A stretch of DNA of 64,000 nt from CAYNUJ01 sp964621225 (GCA_964621225.1 CAZULK010000001.1:4742-68741); one strand, 5' to 3'; shown: positions 53,461 to 62,526, numbered from the stretch's first letter. The notes: generated by a model not told the origin, from the letters alone. Numbers and translations are program-made.

Positions 53461-54597
53461 TTACCTCACTGATTGTTTGCGTTTGTGAATTATGTTTATT
53501 GTTACAAAAAGTAAAATTGCTTGAAGGGATGAAATTGTTAGTTCAAAAATTATATTATTCAATAATGCACCGGACGAAACCACTTTGCTCATGCCTAGTA
53601 AATAGGGCGTAGCCGGAATTAAATAACTTAAATATGGCAAAGCAGAAGGCATGGCAACATGCAGCCAACTATAACCTGAAATCAAAAAAATAGGATAGGA
53701 AGAAAAGGCTAAAATGATAAGCACATTTTTTTTGTTCCGGATTAAAATGCCTATTATAAATCCGGCTAGTATGGAATTTATCAAAAATAGAATTGTCAAT
53801 ACTGCAGCAGCAGAAATGGAACCTGTAAACGATAAACCCATCGAAGGTAGAATAATTGCTAAAAATATAACAGCATAGATTGCAAATAGTGTAAAATATG
53901 GTATCCCTTTGGCCAAAAAGTTTTTGTTAAAGTTACTGATAGTTGAGCCGTTTATTATTTTATTTTCCGTGCTCATGCTTTCGCCGGTTGCAATCAACAA
54001 AGTTTGATGAAGTATCAAAAGAAGTACTCCGGGAATTAAAAAGTCGCCGTAACTTTCAAGGGGATTGAATAGGGGTTTAATATCGGTAATAACCGGCATT
54101 ATTTGTTTTAGACCTATTCCGCTATTCATCAATTTGGAATTGATATACTTTAAGCGGATTCCGTAATTATACTTTGCTATCACTTCGTTTACAGCTTTAT
54201 TTATATCGTTCGAGACCAGAAATCTGGTTGTGTTGAGAAGTACGCCTACATTTGCGTGTTTGCCTTTCTTAAGGTTTTTGTCAAAATCATTTTCAAATTC
54301 CACTATCCCGTAAATGGCTTCTTTCTGCAATAAATGTTTTGCTTGTTCAAAATTATCAGTTTCCAAAATCACATCTATCGAAGGATGTGCAATTAAATCA
54401 GAAATTATTTTATTTGTTAATTCCGAATTATTATGCTTCACTACTGCAACCGGTAATTCCGTTTCGAACTTTTTCGAATAAGTGCTTCCGTAAAAAATTG
54501 CATAGAATAGAGGAGCTACGACCAGAATCATCAACAGATCCCTATCATGAATAATGTGTTTAATTTCCCGTCTTAATTCAAAAATAAATTCTCTCAT
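53461..54597 (-). CDS. ABC-2 type permease (YbhR/YhhJ-like), second of two
   Basis: This 378-aa protein has one N-terminal membrane helix, a large extracytoplasmic domain (LPVAVVKHNNSELTNKIISDL), and a cluster of five to six C-terminal helices. This is the ABC-2 membrane family layout (VVAPLFYAIFYG, then ILLILHQTLLIATGES and IILAFSSYPIFLISG). It would form the channel of a drug or lipid exporter with the paralogue upstream, overlapping it by 4 bp. No ATPase gene accompanies the pair. Confidence 0.87.
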   Translation of the reverse strand: MREFIFELRREIKHIIHDRDLLMILVVAPLFYAIFYGSTYSKKFETELPVAVVKHNNSELTNKIISDLIAHPSIDVILETDNFEQAKHLLQKEAIYGIVEFENDFDKNLKKGKHANVGVLLNTTRFLVSNDINKAVNEVIAKYNYGIRLKYINSKLMNSGIGLKQIMPVITDIKPLFNPLESYGDFLIPGVLLLILHQTLLIATGESMSTENKIINGSTISNFNKNFLAKGIPYFTLFAIYAVIFLAIILPSMGLSFTGSISAAAVLTILFLINSILAGFIIGILIRNKKNVLIILAFSSYPIFLISGYSWLHVAMPSALPYLSYLIPATPYLLGMSKVVSSGALLNNIIFELTISSLQAILLFVTINIIHKRKQSVR

Positions 54598-55667
54598 TGT
54601 GCTGTTCCTCTTTTAGATGAGAAAATAATAATTGCCATCGAAAGTAATAGGAATAACGTTAACGCAAATAATTCATTTACCGAACTAAATAAACCGGAAC
54701 CCATTTCTGCGATTTTAATATATGCTTCTAAAACATAGGAAAAGGGAATAATTTTCGAATAAAGTTGATGAATCGCGGGCATTCCCCAAGTTGGGAATGT
54801 TAAACCGGAAAAAATAAAAGCCGGTGTTGTATAGAAAATTACGGCTTCCACCGCCAACATTCCTCCTTTGGTAACGGATGCAATTGCAAATCCAAGTAAT
54901 ACAGCCACTAATTCGGAGTAGATAATTAAAGCAAATACCAAAGCCGGATTCTTCACAAATGAAATATTCATTAGCGGCATTTGAATAAATACTACGAATA
55001 AGGAAACTATAATATTGAGTAGAATTAGATAACTCAACTTCTTCCATTTTGATGTTTCTTTTATCTCGAATACCAAACTACCTGAGAGAATTGCTGCCAG
55101 CTGAAGTGTGAATAAAATCAATCCGGGCACAAGATAATTCAAATAATTATAATTTGGATTGAATAGTGATTGAGTATGTATTACTATCGGATTTGCCAAA
55201 ACTTCAGCATTGAGTTTGTTCAATCCGGCTTTCATTTGCTTCCCGGCAAAAAGTTTGGATGAAAAGATTCTTCCTATTGTTGCAGATTCTTTCAACAGCA
55301 AATTACTCAGTATTACATTTTTGCTGGCTTTCCAAAAGGTTAATTTTGCTTGCTTACCGCTTTTTATTTCCTTTGTAAAGTCCCGCGGTATTATTAAAGC
55401 AGCGTAAGCCTTTTCTTCAATCAACTGAGATTTTATTTCTTTTTCTGAATGTAATTCACCGACAACTTTTATGGTGGGGGAATCTTCGTACATTTTAACC
55501 AATTGTCTGGATAATTCCGAATTGTCATTATCCACAACGAGGATGGGGAGTTCCTCCAATATTTCACTCTGGTAAATTTCTGCATATATAAATGCAGTTA
55601 CTATAGGGATAATTACTGTTACTAAAATGATGACTTTATTTTTAAAGATTTTTTTCATTTTCTTCAT
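54594..55667 (-). CDS. ABC-2 type permease (YbhS/YhhJ-like), first of two
   Basis: This 357-aa paralogue of the next permease has a single N-terminal helix (KVIILVTVIIPIVTAFIYAE), an outer domain with LPILVVDNDNSELSRQLVKM, and a C-terminal helix bundle (NYLVPGLILFTLQLAAIL, then TTPAFIFSGLTFPTWGMP). The two probably form a heterodimer. It follows the HlyD-like gene by 2 bp. The E. coli relatives YbhS/YbhR and YhhJ work with an ATPase, which is not present in this operon. Confidence 0.87.
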   Translation of the reverse strand: MKKMKKIFKNKVIILVTVIIPIVTAFIYAEIYQSEILEELPILVVDNDNSELSRQLVKMYEDSPTIKVVGELHSEKEIKSQLIEEKAYAALIIPRDFTKEIKSGKQAKLTFWKASKNVILSNLLLKESATIGRIFSSKLFAGKQMKAGLNKLNAEVLANPIVIHTQSLFNPNYNYLNYLVPGLILFTLQLAAILSGSLVFEIKETSKWKKLSYLILLNIIVSLFVVFIQMPLMNISFVKNPALVFALIIYSELVAVLLGFAIASVTKGGMLAVEAVIFYTTPAFIFSGLTFPTWGMPAIHQLYSKIIPFSYVLEAYIKIAEMGSGLFSSVNELFALTLFLLLSMAIIIFSSKRGTAQ

Positions 55668-55669
55668 TT

Positions 55670-56638
55670 TCAGTTAAGTTCAAATTTTACATTCATGCCC
55701 GGTCTCAACCCTTCAAAATTACTCTCGGGAGATAATCTTACTTCGAATGTTCTGATATCGAAATCGCCTTTTTGCGAAGTGGGTTTCCAGCTTGCATAAT
55801 CGGCAAGAGGGGAAACATAATAGACTTTGAAAGGAATTGTTTTACCGATTGCCGGAAGATACCCGTCAATTACTTCTCCTGTTTTGATTTTGGAGAGTTC
55901 ATTCTCTTTTACATTTATTACTGCATATTCTGAATTGTCTCTTACAATTGTAAGCAAAGGATAACCTGCAGAGATAATTTCCCCTTGATCTGCAACCAGA
56001 GAATAAACAGTCCCACTCACTTTCGCTGTGATAGTCAATTCATCATGATAAGCCAATGCTTCTTTATACACATTCTCAGCCTGACGGAAAAGGGATTCTG
56101 CTGCGGATTTTTCTTCCGGACGTGCACCTTCCAGTACCATATCGTATTTCGCATTAGCAGCTTCGTATTGTGCTTTTGCGGCTTTGTATTTGAAAGATAT
56201 CTCATCGAATTTTTGTCGGGAAATGACGCTGTCCTCGTAAAGTTTTTCCAGTCTTAAATACGATGATTTTGCAAAATCATATTGATACTTTGCTTGTTCT
56301 ACAAGTTTCTTTACGGCTTTTATTTGCTGTTTACGGGCTCCCGATTTTGCCATTTCCCATTTTGCCTTTGCAGCCAGCATCACACTTTTGGCTTGTTCCA
56401 GTTTAGCGTCCATTTCTTTGCTTTCCAGAACTGCAAGTGTATCACCTCTTCTTACTTTGTCTCCTACTCTTACATAAAGTGTGTCAATTCTTCCCGGGAT
56501 TTTACTCGAGGCATCTATCTCATTAACTTCAATTTTTCCGAAGTAATCTATCTGATCAGAACTATTACATCCGGTAGCTGCTAAACTTAAGACTAAAATC
56601 ATAGCGCTTGTAATAAATCTTGTTAAAATATTTTTCAT
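55670..56638 (-). CDS. HlyD-family membrane-fusion lipoprotein
   Basis: This is a 322-aa periplasmic adaptor with signal peptide and lipobox LAATGC, so it is probably anchored to a membrane by lipid. It has a split lipoyl domain (RIDTLYVRVGDKVRRGDTLAVL and the return strand near VSGTVYSLVADQGEIISAGYPLL), a long alpha-helical hairpin between them, and a beta-barrel domain. It should link the ABC-2 permeases to the TolC-like channel. It lies 14 bp after tolC and 2 bp before the permease. Confidence 0.9.
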   Translation of the reverse strand: MKNILTRFITSAMILVLSLAATGCNSSDQIDYFGKIEVNEIDASSKIPGRIDTLYVRVGDKVRRGDTLAVLESKEMDAKLEQAKSVMLAAKAKWEMAKSGARKQQIKAVKKLVEQAKYQYDFAKSSYLRLEKLYEDSVISRQKFDEISFKYKAAKAQYEAANAKYDMVLEGARPEEKSAAESLFRQAENVYKEALAYHDELTITAKVSGTVYSLVADQGEIISAGYPLLTIVRDNSEYAVINVKENELSKIKTGEVIDGYLPAIGKTIPFKVYYVSPLADYASWKPTSQKGDFDIRTFEVRLSPESNFEGLRPGMNVKFELN

Positions 56639-56652
56639 TTTCTCTCTTCCTC

Positions 56653-58104
56653 CTAATCAATAAATTCCAAAATTTTTTCCGGTTCACCACTTGCCTCAAA
56701 TAGATTGAGTAATGCAGAGTAGTATTTATAAATCGCTGTGGATTGATCTATTTTTGCTTTTTCTAATCCAAGTTCCGCATCAATTACTTCCGTGGTTGTT
56801 CCGGTACCGCTTTCAAATTTTTTCTCTGCTATTCGAAGATTCTCGCTTGCCAATTCAATTCTTTTGCCGGAGAGTTTTAATTCATCAAGTGCGTTTAGCA
56901 ATTCTTTATAATTTTTATTTACCCAAAGATTAATTTTTCTTTTTATGCTTTCTTTTTTATAATCTGCCTGTTCTTTTAAGTAGTTCGCATTTTCCAATTC
57001 CATGTAATCTTTAAATCCGTTGAATAAATTCATTTTCAGCTGAACTCCTATCACCCATTTGGGTTCGAGAACAGAGAGATATTCGGGGTAAACTTCTTTC
57101 ATTCCGAATGCAGCTATCTGTGGTAAAAATTCGGATCTTTTAATTATGTAATTATCTTCAGCCTGATTGATTTTTTCTTCAATCATTTTTATTGCAGGAT
57201 GATTTAACTGCGACTTATTCAGGAAATCTTTCAGATTGAAAGATTCTTCAGGCAACTGAGGGTCTATTAGTTTGATGCTCAAATCCGATTTATCCAGTCC
57301 GCAAAGTTCTTTTAGTGAAAGGATTAGAAGTTGACTGTTGTGTCTATCACGCTTATAATTTAATGTTGCTTCCGATAACGCAACTTCTGCTTTGGTGATG
57401 CTAAATTTAGTAACCAACCCTTCGTCAAAAGCTTTTTCCGCTTCAGATTTATGTCTTTGAACGGCTGCAATTACTTCTTTCCGAATTTCAACTATATTTT
57501 GCAGGAGATAAGCTTTTAAGTAAATATCTGAAATTTTCGATATGAGCTCATTTCTTTTCCTAAGCTGTTCATTCTTCTCATAGTTTAAATTTGAATTTCT
57601 ATAGTTTTTATAAGCAATTAGTTTCCCGCCCAAAAATAGAGGTTGAACAGCGGTAAGTTCTCCGTGATAGTAATTCTGTTTTTTCAGTTCCATGTTGAAA
57701 GCGGGTATCTGGTTATTCAGTAAACTATAGTACTGATTAAAAATTGCAGATTTTTCGGCGGGGGAATAGGATGTCCCGCCGGAAGTTATATTATATAAAT
57801 TCCGTAATTCGGTTTGATTGCCTGCTTGAAGAGTAATTATAAGTTGTCTGAACGGCTCAAGGTCTAATTCAAGCGGCGAATTCATTCTGGTGAATCCACC
57901 TTCAAAATTAAGTGAAGGGAAAAAATTACCCCATGCTTTCTTTAATTCATTTTCGGCGGACTTAACTTTAAGATTTTGAATTTTTAAATCCGGGTTATTC
58001 GAAAGGGCTAAATTTATTGCCTCAGAAAGACTTATCTGCTGAGGAAAAATTTCAACTCCCCATAATAGAGAAATAAAAAGAGTTAAAATCATCTTACGTT
58101 TCAT
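56653..58104 (-). CDS. TolC-family outer-membrane efflux channel
   Basis: The start is ATG 58104, which has GAGG 7 bp upstream and gives a signal peptide (KRKMILTLFISLLWGVEIF); a longer frame to 58179 lacks one. The 483-aa protein has the duplicated TolC pattern: SLSEAINLALSNNPDLKIQ at the start, long coiled-coil helices, SEATLNYKR, and a second half with NQAEDNYIIKRSEFLPQIAAFG and a final FESGTGTTTEVIDAELGLEKA. It forms the exit duct of the tripartite pump encoded downstream. Confidence 0.9.
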   Translation of the reverse strand: MKRKMILTLFISLLWGVEIFPQQISLSEAINLALSNNPDLKIQNLKVKSAENELKKAWGNFFPSLNFEGGFTRMNSPLELDLEPFRQLIITLQAGNQTELRNLYNITSGGTSYSPAEKSAIFNQYYSLLNNQIPAFNMELKKQNYYHGELTAVQPLFLGGKLIAYKNYRNSNLNYEKNEQLRKRNELISKISDIYLKAYLLQNIVEIRKEVIAAVQRHKSEAEKAFDEGLVTKFSITKAEVALSEATLNYKRDRHNSQLLILSLKELCGLDKSDLSIKLIDPQLPEESFNLKDFLNKSQLNHPAIKMIEEKINQAEDNYIIKRSEFLPQIAAFGMKEVYPEYLSVLEPKWVIGVQLKMNLFNGFKDYMELENANYLKEQADYKKESIKRKINLWVNKNYKELLNALDELKLSGKRIELASENLRIAEKKFESGTGTTTEVIDAELGLEKAKIDQSTAIYKYYSALLNLFEASGEPEKILEFID

Positions 58105-58154
58105 AAAAACCTCGTTGTATAATGAATCAATATTCAATAATAATTTAAAAAATT

Positions 58155-58739
58155 TTATTTCATAATTCCATGCTTGCAAAAAAACTTAACATTTTGTCTG
58201 ATCTCGTTCAGAGGATATTCTTCCGGGGACTGAGCCCATTGGAGAACCAAACTCCTTAATCCTCCGAGAAAAAAGGTCTTAAATATCTTCAGATCGAATG
58301 TATTGAATTCACCCGAATCGATCCCGCTTTTCATAATTTTTTCTCCCTCGTCCATAAACAAATTATAATAGTTTGTGAAAGAGGAGGGATTCTTTTGCAT
58401 CAAATGATTTTGCTCGTTAACAAAGACCAAAGCTTTTGCCGGATTCTCGATAAAAGAATCGAATACCAGATCAATTAAATAATCCATCTTTTCGGCAGCG
58501 CTAAGGAGATTATTATTCGAAATTTTTAATATTTGCTGATAAAGAGGATGCCAAATCTCTTCGAATATTTTTAATAAAATATCCTCTTTATTCTTGTAAT
58601 ATACATAAACGCTTCCTGTAGCTACACTTGCAATTTCGGCAATCTTGCTTATTTTTGCATTGTGATAGCCATATTCCGCAAACACCTGAACGGCTGCTTC
58701 AATTATATCCTTTTCCTTATTTCCTTCTTTGGTTCTCAT
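58155..58739 (-). CDS. TetR-family transcriptional regulator
   Basis: The 194-aa protein starts with a canonical TetR helix-turn-helix (KEKDIIEAAVQVFAEYGYHNAKISKIAEIASVATGSVYVYYKNKEDI, seen in the first 55 residues) followed by a helical ligand-binding domain. It is the first gene of the efflux operon on the minus strand, 50 bp before tolC, and probably represses the operon from its own promoter. The inducer is unknown. Confidence 0.93.
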   Translation of the reverse strand: MRTKEGNKEKDIIEAAVQVFAEYGYHNAKISKIAEIASVATGSVYVYYKNKEDILLKIFEEIWHPLYQQILKISNNNLLSAAEKMDYLIDLVFDSFIENPAKALVFVNEQNHLMQKNPSSFTNYYNLFMDEGEKIMKSGIDSGEFNTFDLKIFKTFFLGGLRSLVLQWAQSPEEYPLNEIRQNVKFFCKHGIMK

Positions 58740-58764
58740 TTCAAAATATAAATGAATTACGATT

Positions 58765-58795
58765 CAAAAATAGTAAATATTCATTATCTTGTCAA
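58765..58795 (-). promoter_or_regulatory. promoter of the tetR-efflux operon
   Basis: On the minus strand TTGACA (58795-58790), a 17-bp spacer and TATTTTTG (58772-58765) perfectly fit a TTGACA / TAnnTTTG promoter. The region between it and the tetR start is AT-rich, and TetR probably binds near here, but I could not single out an operator dyad. Confidence 0.65.
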
Positions 58796-58829
58796 GTCCA
58801 GGCAAAAAAAATCTTTTACTAAATAAAAT

Positions 58830-58861
58830 TTGACATAAAGATTCTTTTATTTGTAAGTTTG
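58830..58861 (+). promoter_or_regulatory. promoter of the transhydrogenase operon
   Basis: TTGACA at 58830-58835, an 18-bp spacer and TAAGTTTG at 58854-58861 match the same promoter form. It is followed by AAGGAG (58883-58888) 7 bp before the GTG start of pntAA. This operon and the efflux operon diverge from the same 150-bp region. Confidence 0.6.
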
Positions 58862-58895
58862 AAAACCTAATCAAACTATATTAAGGAGAAATGTT

Positions 58896-60044
58896 GTGAT
58901 TATTGGTGTTCCGAAAGAGATCTTACCAGGAGAAAACAGGGTAGCATTAGTTCCGGATGTAGTTTCCAAACTGATTAAAAAAGGCTTTGATGTAAAAGTT
59001 CAAAAGGATGCCGGTATTAACGCCGGTTATACTGATGAACAATTCAAAGAAGCCGGAGCTAGTATACTCGATTCAGCGGAAGAAATTTATTCTTCCTCCG
59101 ATATTATTCTTAAAGTTCAACGTCCGGTTGAGCATCCCGAAACACAGAAACATGAATTGGATATGATGAAAGAAGGCTCTCTCTTAATTGCCTTTATGTA
59201 TTCGCTTCATCATCCTGAATTGGCAAAACAATGTGCCGAAAAAGGAGTTGACGTGATTTCGATGGATGCTATACCGAGAACCACACTTGCACAAAAGATG
59301 GATGCTCTCAGTTCTCAGGCAAACTTGGCAGGTTATAAATCTGTTATTATGTGTGCCAATGAGCTGGGTAAAATTTTCCCTCTTATGATGACAGCGGCCG
59401 GGACAATTAAACCCGCAACAGTTGTTATTATGGGTGCAGGTGTTGCAGGCTTGCAAGCATTGGGCACGGCTAAAAGACTCGGTGCAATTGTTGAAGTTTC
59501 CGATATTCGTCCCACAGTTAAAGAAGAAGTTCAATCCCTTGGCGGTAGATTTATTGAAGTCCCCGTCGAAGAGAATATGCAGGACGAAGGCGGATATGCA
59601 AAAGAAGCAAGCGAAGAATTCCTTCGTAAACAGAAAGAGCTTATTTTCAAGCATGTTACCAATGCAGATATAGTAATTACAACTGCATTAGTACCGGGTA
59701 AAAAAGCTCCCGTTTTGGTAACGGAAGAAATGGTTAAAAACATGCGCCCCGGTTCTGTTGTGCTCGATATGGCAACCGAATTCGGCGGCAACTGCGAAAT
59801 TAGTGAAAAGGGTAAAACAGTTGTGAAATACGGTGTTAAAATCATCGGTGAACCCAACTTGCCCTCTTTGGTTCCCACTCACGCAAGTGATATGTATGCA
59901 AAAAACCTTCAAGCTCTATTAGAGCACATGTTGGATAAAGAAGGTAATTTCCAATATGATATGGAAGATGAAATTGTGAAGGGAGCTACAATAGTTAAAA
60001 ATAAAGAAGTTGTTCACGAAAGAACAAAAGCTTTACTTCAATAA
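58896..60044 (+). CDS. pntAA: NAD(P)+ transhydrogenase subunit alpha 1 (NAD-binding)
   Basis: The 382-aa soluble dI component binds NAD(H). It has the alanine-dehydrogenase-like start GVPKEILPGENRVALVP, SSQANLAGYKSVI, the dinucleotide fold VVIMGAGVAGLQALGTAKRLGA, and the mobile loop region near TTALVPGKKAPVLVTEEM. The start is GTG 58896, set by AAGGAG. It is the first gene of a three-gene pnt operon; splitting alpha into two proteins is typical of alphaproteobacteria and many Bacteroidota/Chlorobi, while E. coli has it fused. Confidence 0.95.
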   Translation: MIIGVPKEILPGENRVALVPDVVSKLIKKGFDVKVQKDAGINAGYTDEQFKEAGASILDSAEEIYSSSDIILKVQRPVEHPETQKHELDMMKEGSLLIAFMYSLHHPELAKQCAEKGVDVISMDAIPRTTLAQKMDALSSQANLAGYKSVIMCANELGKIFPLMMTAAGTIKPATVVIMGAGVAGLQALGTAKRLGAIVEVSDIRPTVKEEVQSLGGRFIEVPVEENMQDEGGYAKEASEEFLRKQKELIFKHVTNADIVITTALVPGKKAPVLVTEEMVKNMRPGSVVLDMATEFGGNCEISEKGKTVVKYGVKIIGEPNLPSLVPTHASDMYAKNLQALLEHMLDKEGNFQYDMEDEIVKGATIVKNKEVVHERTKALLQ

Positions 60045-60059
60045 AATAAGGAATTGAAA

Positions 60060-60344
60060 ATGGCACTTGTTGATTTATTACTGCAGATATACGTTTTTGT
60101 TCTGGCTATTTTTGTTGGTTTCGAACTTATCACAAAAGTTCCCCCAACATTGCACACACCACTTATGTCAGGCTCGAATGCCATTTCGGGTATCACTATT
60201 GTTGGTGCATTGCTTAGTGCCGGAGCGCAAAATCTGGAGATTAGTACAATTCTTGGATTAGTAGCATTGATTTTTGCTACTATCAATGTTGTCGGAGGTT
60301 ACCTTGTTACCGACAGAATGCTAAAAATGTTTAAAAAGAAATGA
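60060..60344 (+). CDS. pntAB: NAD(P)+ transhydrogenase subunit alpha 2 (membrane)
   Basis: This 94-aa membrane subunit has three hydrophobic helices, including LLLQIYVFVLAIFVGFELI and the GLVALIFATINVVGGYLV segment, the latter conserved in PntAB. The conserved TPLMSGSNAISGI loop follows the first helix. It forms part of the proton channel. I chose ATG 60060 because AAGGA lies 7 bp upstream; TTG 60054 adds two residues. It is flanked by pntAA and pntB. Confidence 0.94.
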   Translation: MALVDLLLQIYVFVLAIFVGFELITKVPPTLHTPLMSGSNAISGITIVGALLSAGAQNLEISTILGLVALIFATINVVGGYLVTDRMLKMFKKK

Positions 60345-60354
60345 GAGATAGGTT

Positions 60355-61749
60355 ATGCAAGTAATTTCATATTTAGTTTATCTGATTGCATCTATTCTTT
60401 TTATTTTCGGTATAAAAAGATTAGCTTCGCCTAAAACAGCCAGACAAGGTAATTTCCTTTCAGTAATTGGTATGTTCTTGGCGATTGTAGTTACATTACT
60501 CGATCAAAGAGTTGTAACTTTTGAATGGATATTAATCGGTTTAGTTGTCGGTTCGGCTATTGGTGCCGTGTTTGCCCTCAAGGTGCCTATGACCGGTATG
60601 CCGCAAATGGTTGGATTATTAAACGGATTCGGTGGTGGTGCTTCGCTGCTTGTTGCTTTCGCAGAGTATTATCACTTGATAGGAACCGGCGGAGAATTTG
60701 AAATTTCCACCACTATCACGATGGTACTTTCCGTATTGGTTGGTGCCGTAACATTTACCGGTTCGCTTATAGCCTTTGGTAAGCTACAAGGCTTAGTTAC
60801 CGGAAAGGTGGTTAAATATCCGTTGCAAAACCCGATTAATGTTTTATTATTCTTGGCAGTTTTAGTTGCCGGTGTGATGGTTGTTCTTAATCCGGTGGCA
60901 GAAGAAAGTTTATTACTCGGAATTGCGGCAGTTTCACTTGTGCTTGGTGTGCTGCTTGTATTGCCTATAGGCGGAGCGGATATGCCGGTTGCAATTTCAT
61001 TGTTGAACTCATACTCCGGTATTGCAGCATCTATGACCGGATTCGTACTTCATAATAATATGCTGATTATTGCCGGTGCATTGGTTGGTGCCTCCGGTAT
61101 CATATTAACAATTATTATGTGCAAAGGTATGAACCGTTCCTTAATGAACGTGGTTCTTGGTGGATGGGAATCTGCCGGATCAGGTGCTGCTGCTAGCGGT
61201 GGAGAAACGGTTCAAAAACCTGTTAAATCCGTAGACGAAGAAGAAGCTGCAATGTTATTCGATTCTGCTCAGAATGTTGTGATTGTCCCCGGATATGGTA
61301 TGGCAGTAGCACAGGCTCAACATGCCGTACGCGACTTGGCAAATATTCTTGAATCGAAAGGAATTAATGTCAGATTCGCTATTCACCCGGTTGCCGGTCG
61401 TATGCCCGGACACATGAATGTTCTTTTGGCAGAAGCACAAGTATCCTACGATAAGTTATATGCTTTGGAAGATATTAATGATGATTTTAACAATGTTGAT
61501 ATCGCATTTATCGTTGGTGCAAACGATGTTGTTAACCCTGCTGCAAGACATGACCAGAACAGTCCGATTTTCGGAATGCCTATATTGAATGTTGATTATG
61601 CAAAGACAGTGATTGTTAATAAACGTTCTCTTAATGTAGGATATGCCGGAATCGATAATGAACTGTTTTATCAAGATAATACATTGATGTATTTTGGAGA
61701 TGCAAAAGAAGCAATTACCAGATTGGTAAATGCATTGAAAGAATCTTAA
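60355..61749 (+). CDS. pntB: NAD(P)+ transhydrogenase subunit beta
   Basis: The 464-aa protein joins nine or so membrane helices (with GIGAVFALKVPMTGMPQMVGLLNGFGG-type loop and a later ADMPVAISLLNSYSG) to the NADP(H)-binding dIII domain: VVIVPGYGMAVAQAQHAV, HPVAGRMPGHMNVLLAEA, FIVGANDVVNPAAR and KRSLNVGYAGIDNELF. The complex uses the proton gradient to reduce NADP+ with NADH. It would supply NADPH for NrdJ recycling, bacillithiol and CoA-disulfide reduction. The operon ends at a strong terminator. Confidence 0.96.
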   Translation: MQVISYLVYLIASILFIFGIKRLASPKTARQGNFLSVIGMFLAIVVTLLDQRVVTFEWILIGLVVGSAIGAVFALKVPMTGMPQMVGLLNGFGGGASLLVAFAEYYHLIGTGGEFEISTTITMVLSVLVGAVTFTGSLIAFGKLQGLVTGKVVKYPLQNPINVLLFLAVLVAGVMVVLNPVAEESLLLGIAAVSLVLGVLLVLPIGGADMPVAISLLNSYSGIAASMTGFVLHNNMLIIAGALVGASGIILTIIMCKGMNRSLMNVVLGGWESAGSGAAASGGETVQKPVKSVDEEEAAMLFDSAQNVVIVPGYGMAVAQAQHAVRDLANILESKGINVRFAIHPVAGRMPGHMNVLLAEAQVSYDKLYALEDINDDFNNVDIAFIVGANDVVNPAARHDQNSPIFGMPILNVDYAKTVIVNKRSLNVGYAGIDNELFYQDNTLMYFGDAKEAITRLVNALKES

Positions 61750-61767
61750 TTTAGTATTTGATTAATG

Positions 61768-61790
61768 CCCCCGCAATGCGGGGGTTTTTT
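61768..61790 (+). terminator. rho-independent terminator after pntB
   Basis: A perfect 7-bp GC stem (CCCCCGC 61768-61774 with GCGGGGG 61778-61784) with loop AAT and a T tract (61785-61790) sits 18 bp after the pntB stop. Confidence 0.92.
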
Positions 61791-61799
61791 ATTTTAAAT

Positions 61800-62156
61800 C
61801 TATTCTTCTTTTTTAGAGGTTGTGTATCTAATGATTTCCGCCTTTTCGAGGGTAATCAGTCCTCCGCAATTGGCACTTTCGAAGATTTTCTCTACTTCAG
61901 GTATGAATGAGTTGATCTTTTCTTCTTCGTCCACAATTTCAATTACCAAAGGTAAATCCTCGGAAAGGGCTAAAATTTTACTGGTATGAATTCTACTGTT
62001 TCCGCCGAAACCCATTATCCCTCTGTAAACCGTGGCTCCAGCCAATCCGGTTTCACGTGCTGCTAAAACAATTTTCTCATAAACCGTAACGTGATCAACT
62101 TTATCGGTTTCGCCGAGAAAGATTCTTAAGAGTTTTGCATTGCCGGTTAGTTTCAT
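61800..62156 (-). CDS. DUF190 protein, fluoride-channel companion
   Basis: This 118-aa protein has the DUF190 pattern: LRIFLGETDKVDHVTVYEKIVLAARETGLAGATVYRGIMGFG-type N-terminus, then SEDLPLVIEIVDEEEKINSF and a C-terminal CGGLITLEKAEIIRY. DUF190 has a PII-like ferredoxin fold and is usually encoded beside crcB; its ligand is unknown. It is cotranscribed with crcB (4 bp apart) on the minus strand and converges with pntB. Confidence 0.9.
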   Translation of the reverse strand: MKLTGNAKLLRIFLGETDKVDHVTVYEKIVLAARETGLAGATVYRGIMGFGGNSRIHTSKILALSEDLPLVIEIVDEEEKINSFIPEVEKIFESANCGGLITLEKAEIIRYTTSKKEE

Positions 62157-62160
62157 TTTT

Positions 62161-62526
62161 TCACCTGCCGATTATGTATGCAATAAACACAAATAAAATT
62201 GTGATAAATAAATTCAATGAGATATTTCCAATGGCTAATAGAAATTCCGAATCTCTCAGTAGATTAAATGTTTCGAATGAAAAAGTGGAAAAGGTTGTCA
62301 ATCCACCACAAAAACCTACTGCCAACAATAATTTCAGATTAGCATTCAACAATTCTTTATCGTCGAACCAGAAAATTAAAACGCCGAGAATAAAACTACC
62401 CAATGCGTTTACCGCAAGAGTACCATAGGGAAATAAAGAAGGTAAAAACTTATAAACCTTCGTTGAAATCAAATATCTCAACATTCCGCCAAATCCTGTA
62501 CCGAGAAAAACGTAAAAATACTTCAT
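62161..62526 (-). CDS. crcB: fluoride ion channel CrcB/FluC
   Basis: This 121-aa channel has four membrane helices. The signatures are FLGTGFGGMLRYLIS at the start, GTLAVNALGSFILG, and the GFCGGLTTFSTFSFE segment that lines the dual fluoride pore. It exports fluoride as a dimer. No fluoride riboswitch (which would carry GGNGAUGGC and CUGAUGA elements) is visible in the short upstream region. It is divergent from the DUF4097 gene. Confidence 0.95.
   Translation of the reverse strand: MKYFYVFLGTGFGGMLRYLISTKVYKFLPSLFPYGTLAVNALGSFILGVLIFWFDDKELLNANLKLLLAVGFCGGLTTFSTFSFETFNLLRDSEFLLAIGNISLNLFITILFVFIAYIIGR

Noticed and set aside
59184..59654. 156-codon open frame on the minus strand opposite pntAA
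   Set aside because: Cys/His/Asn-rich composition and exact overlap with a strongly conserved gene mark it as an antisense shadow.
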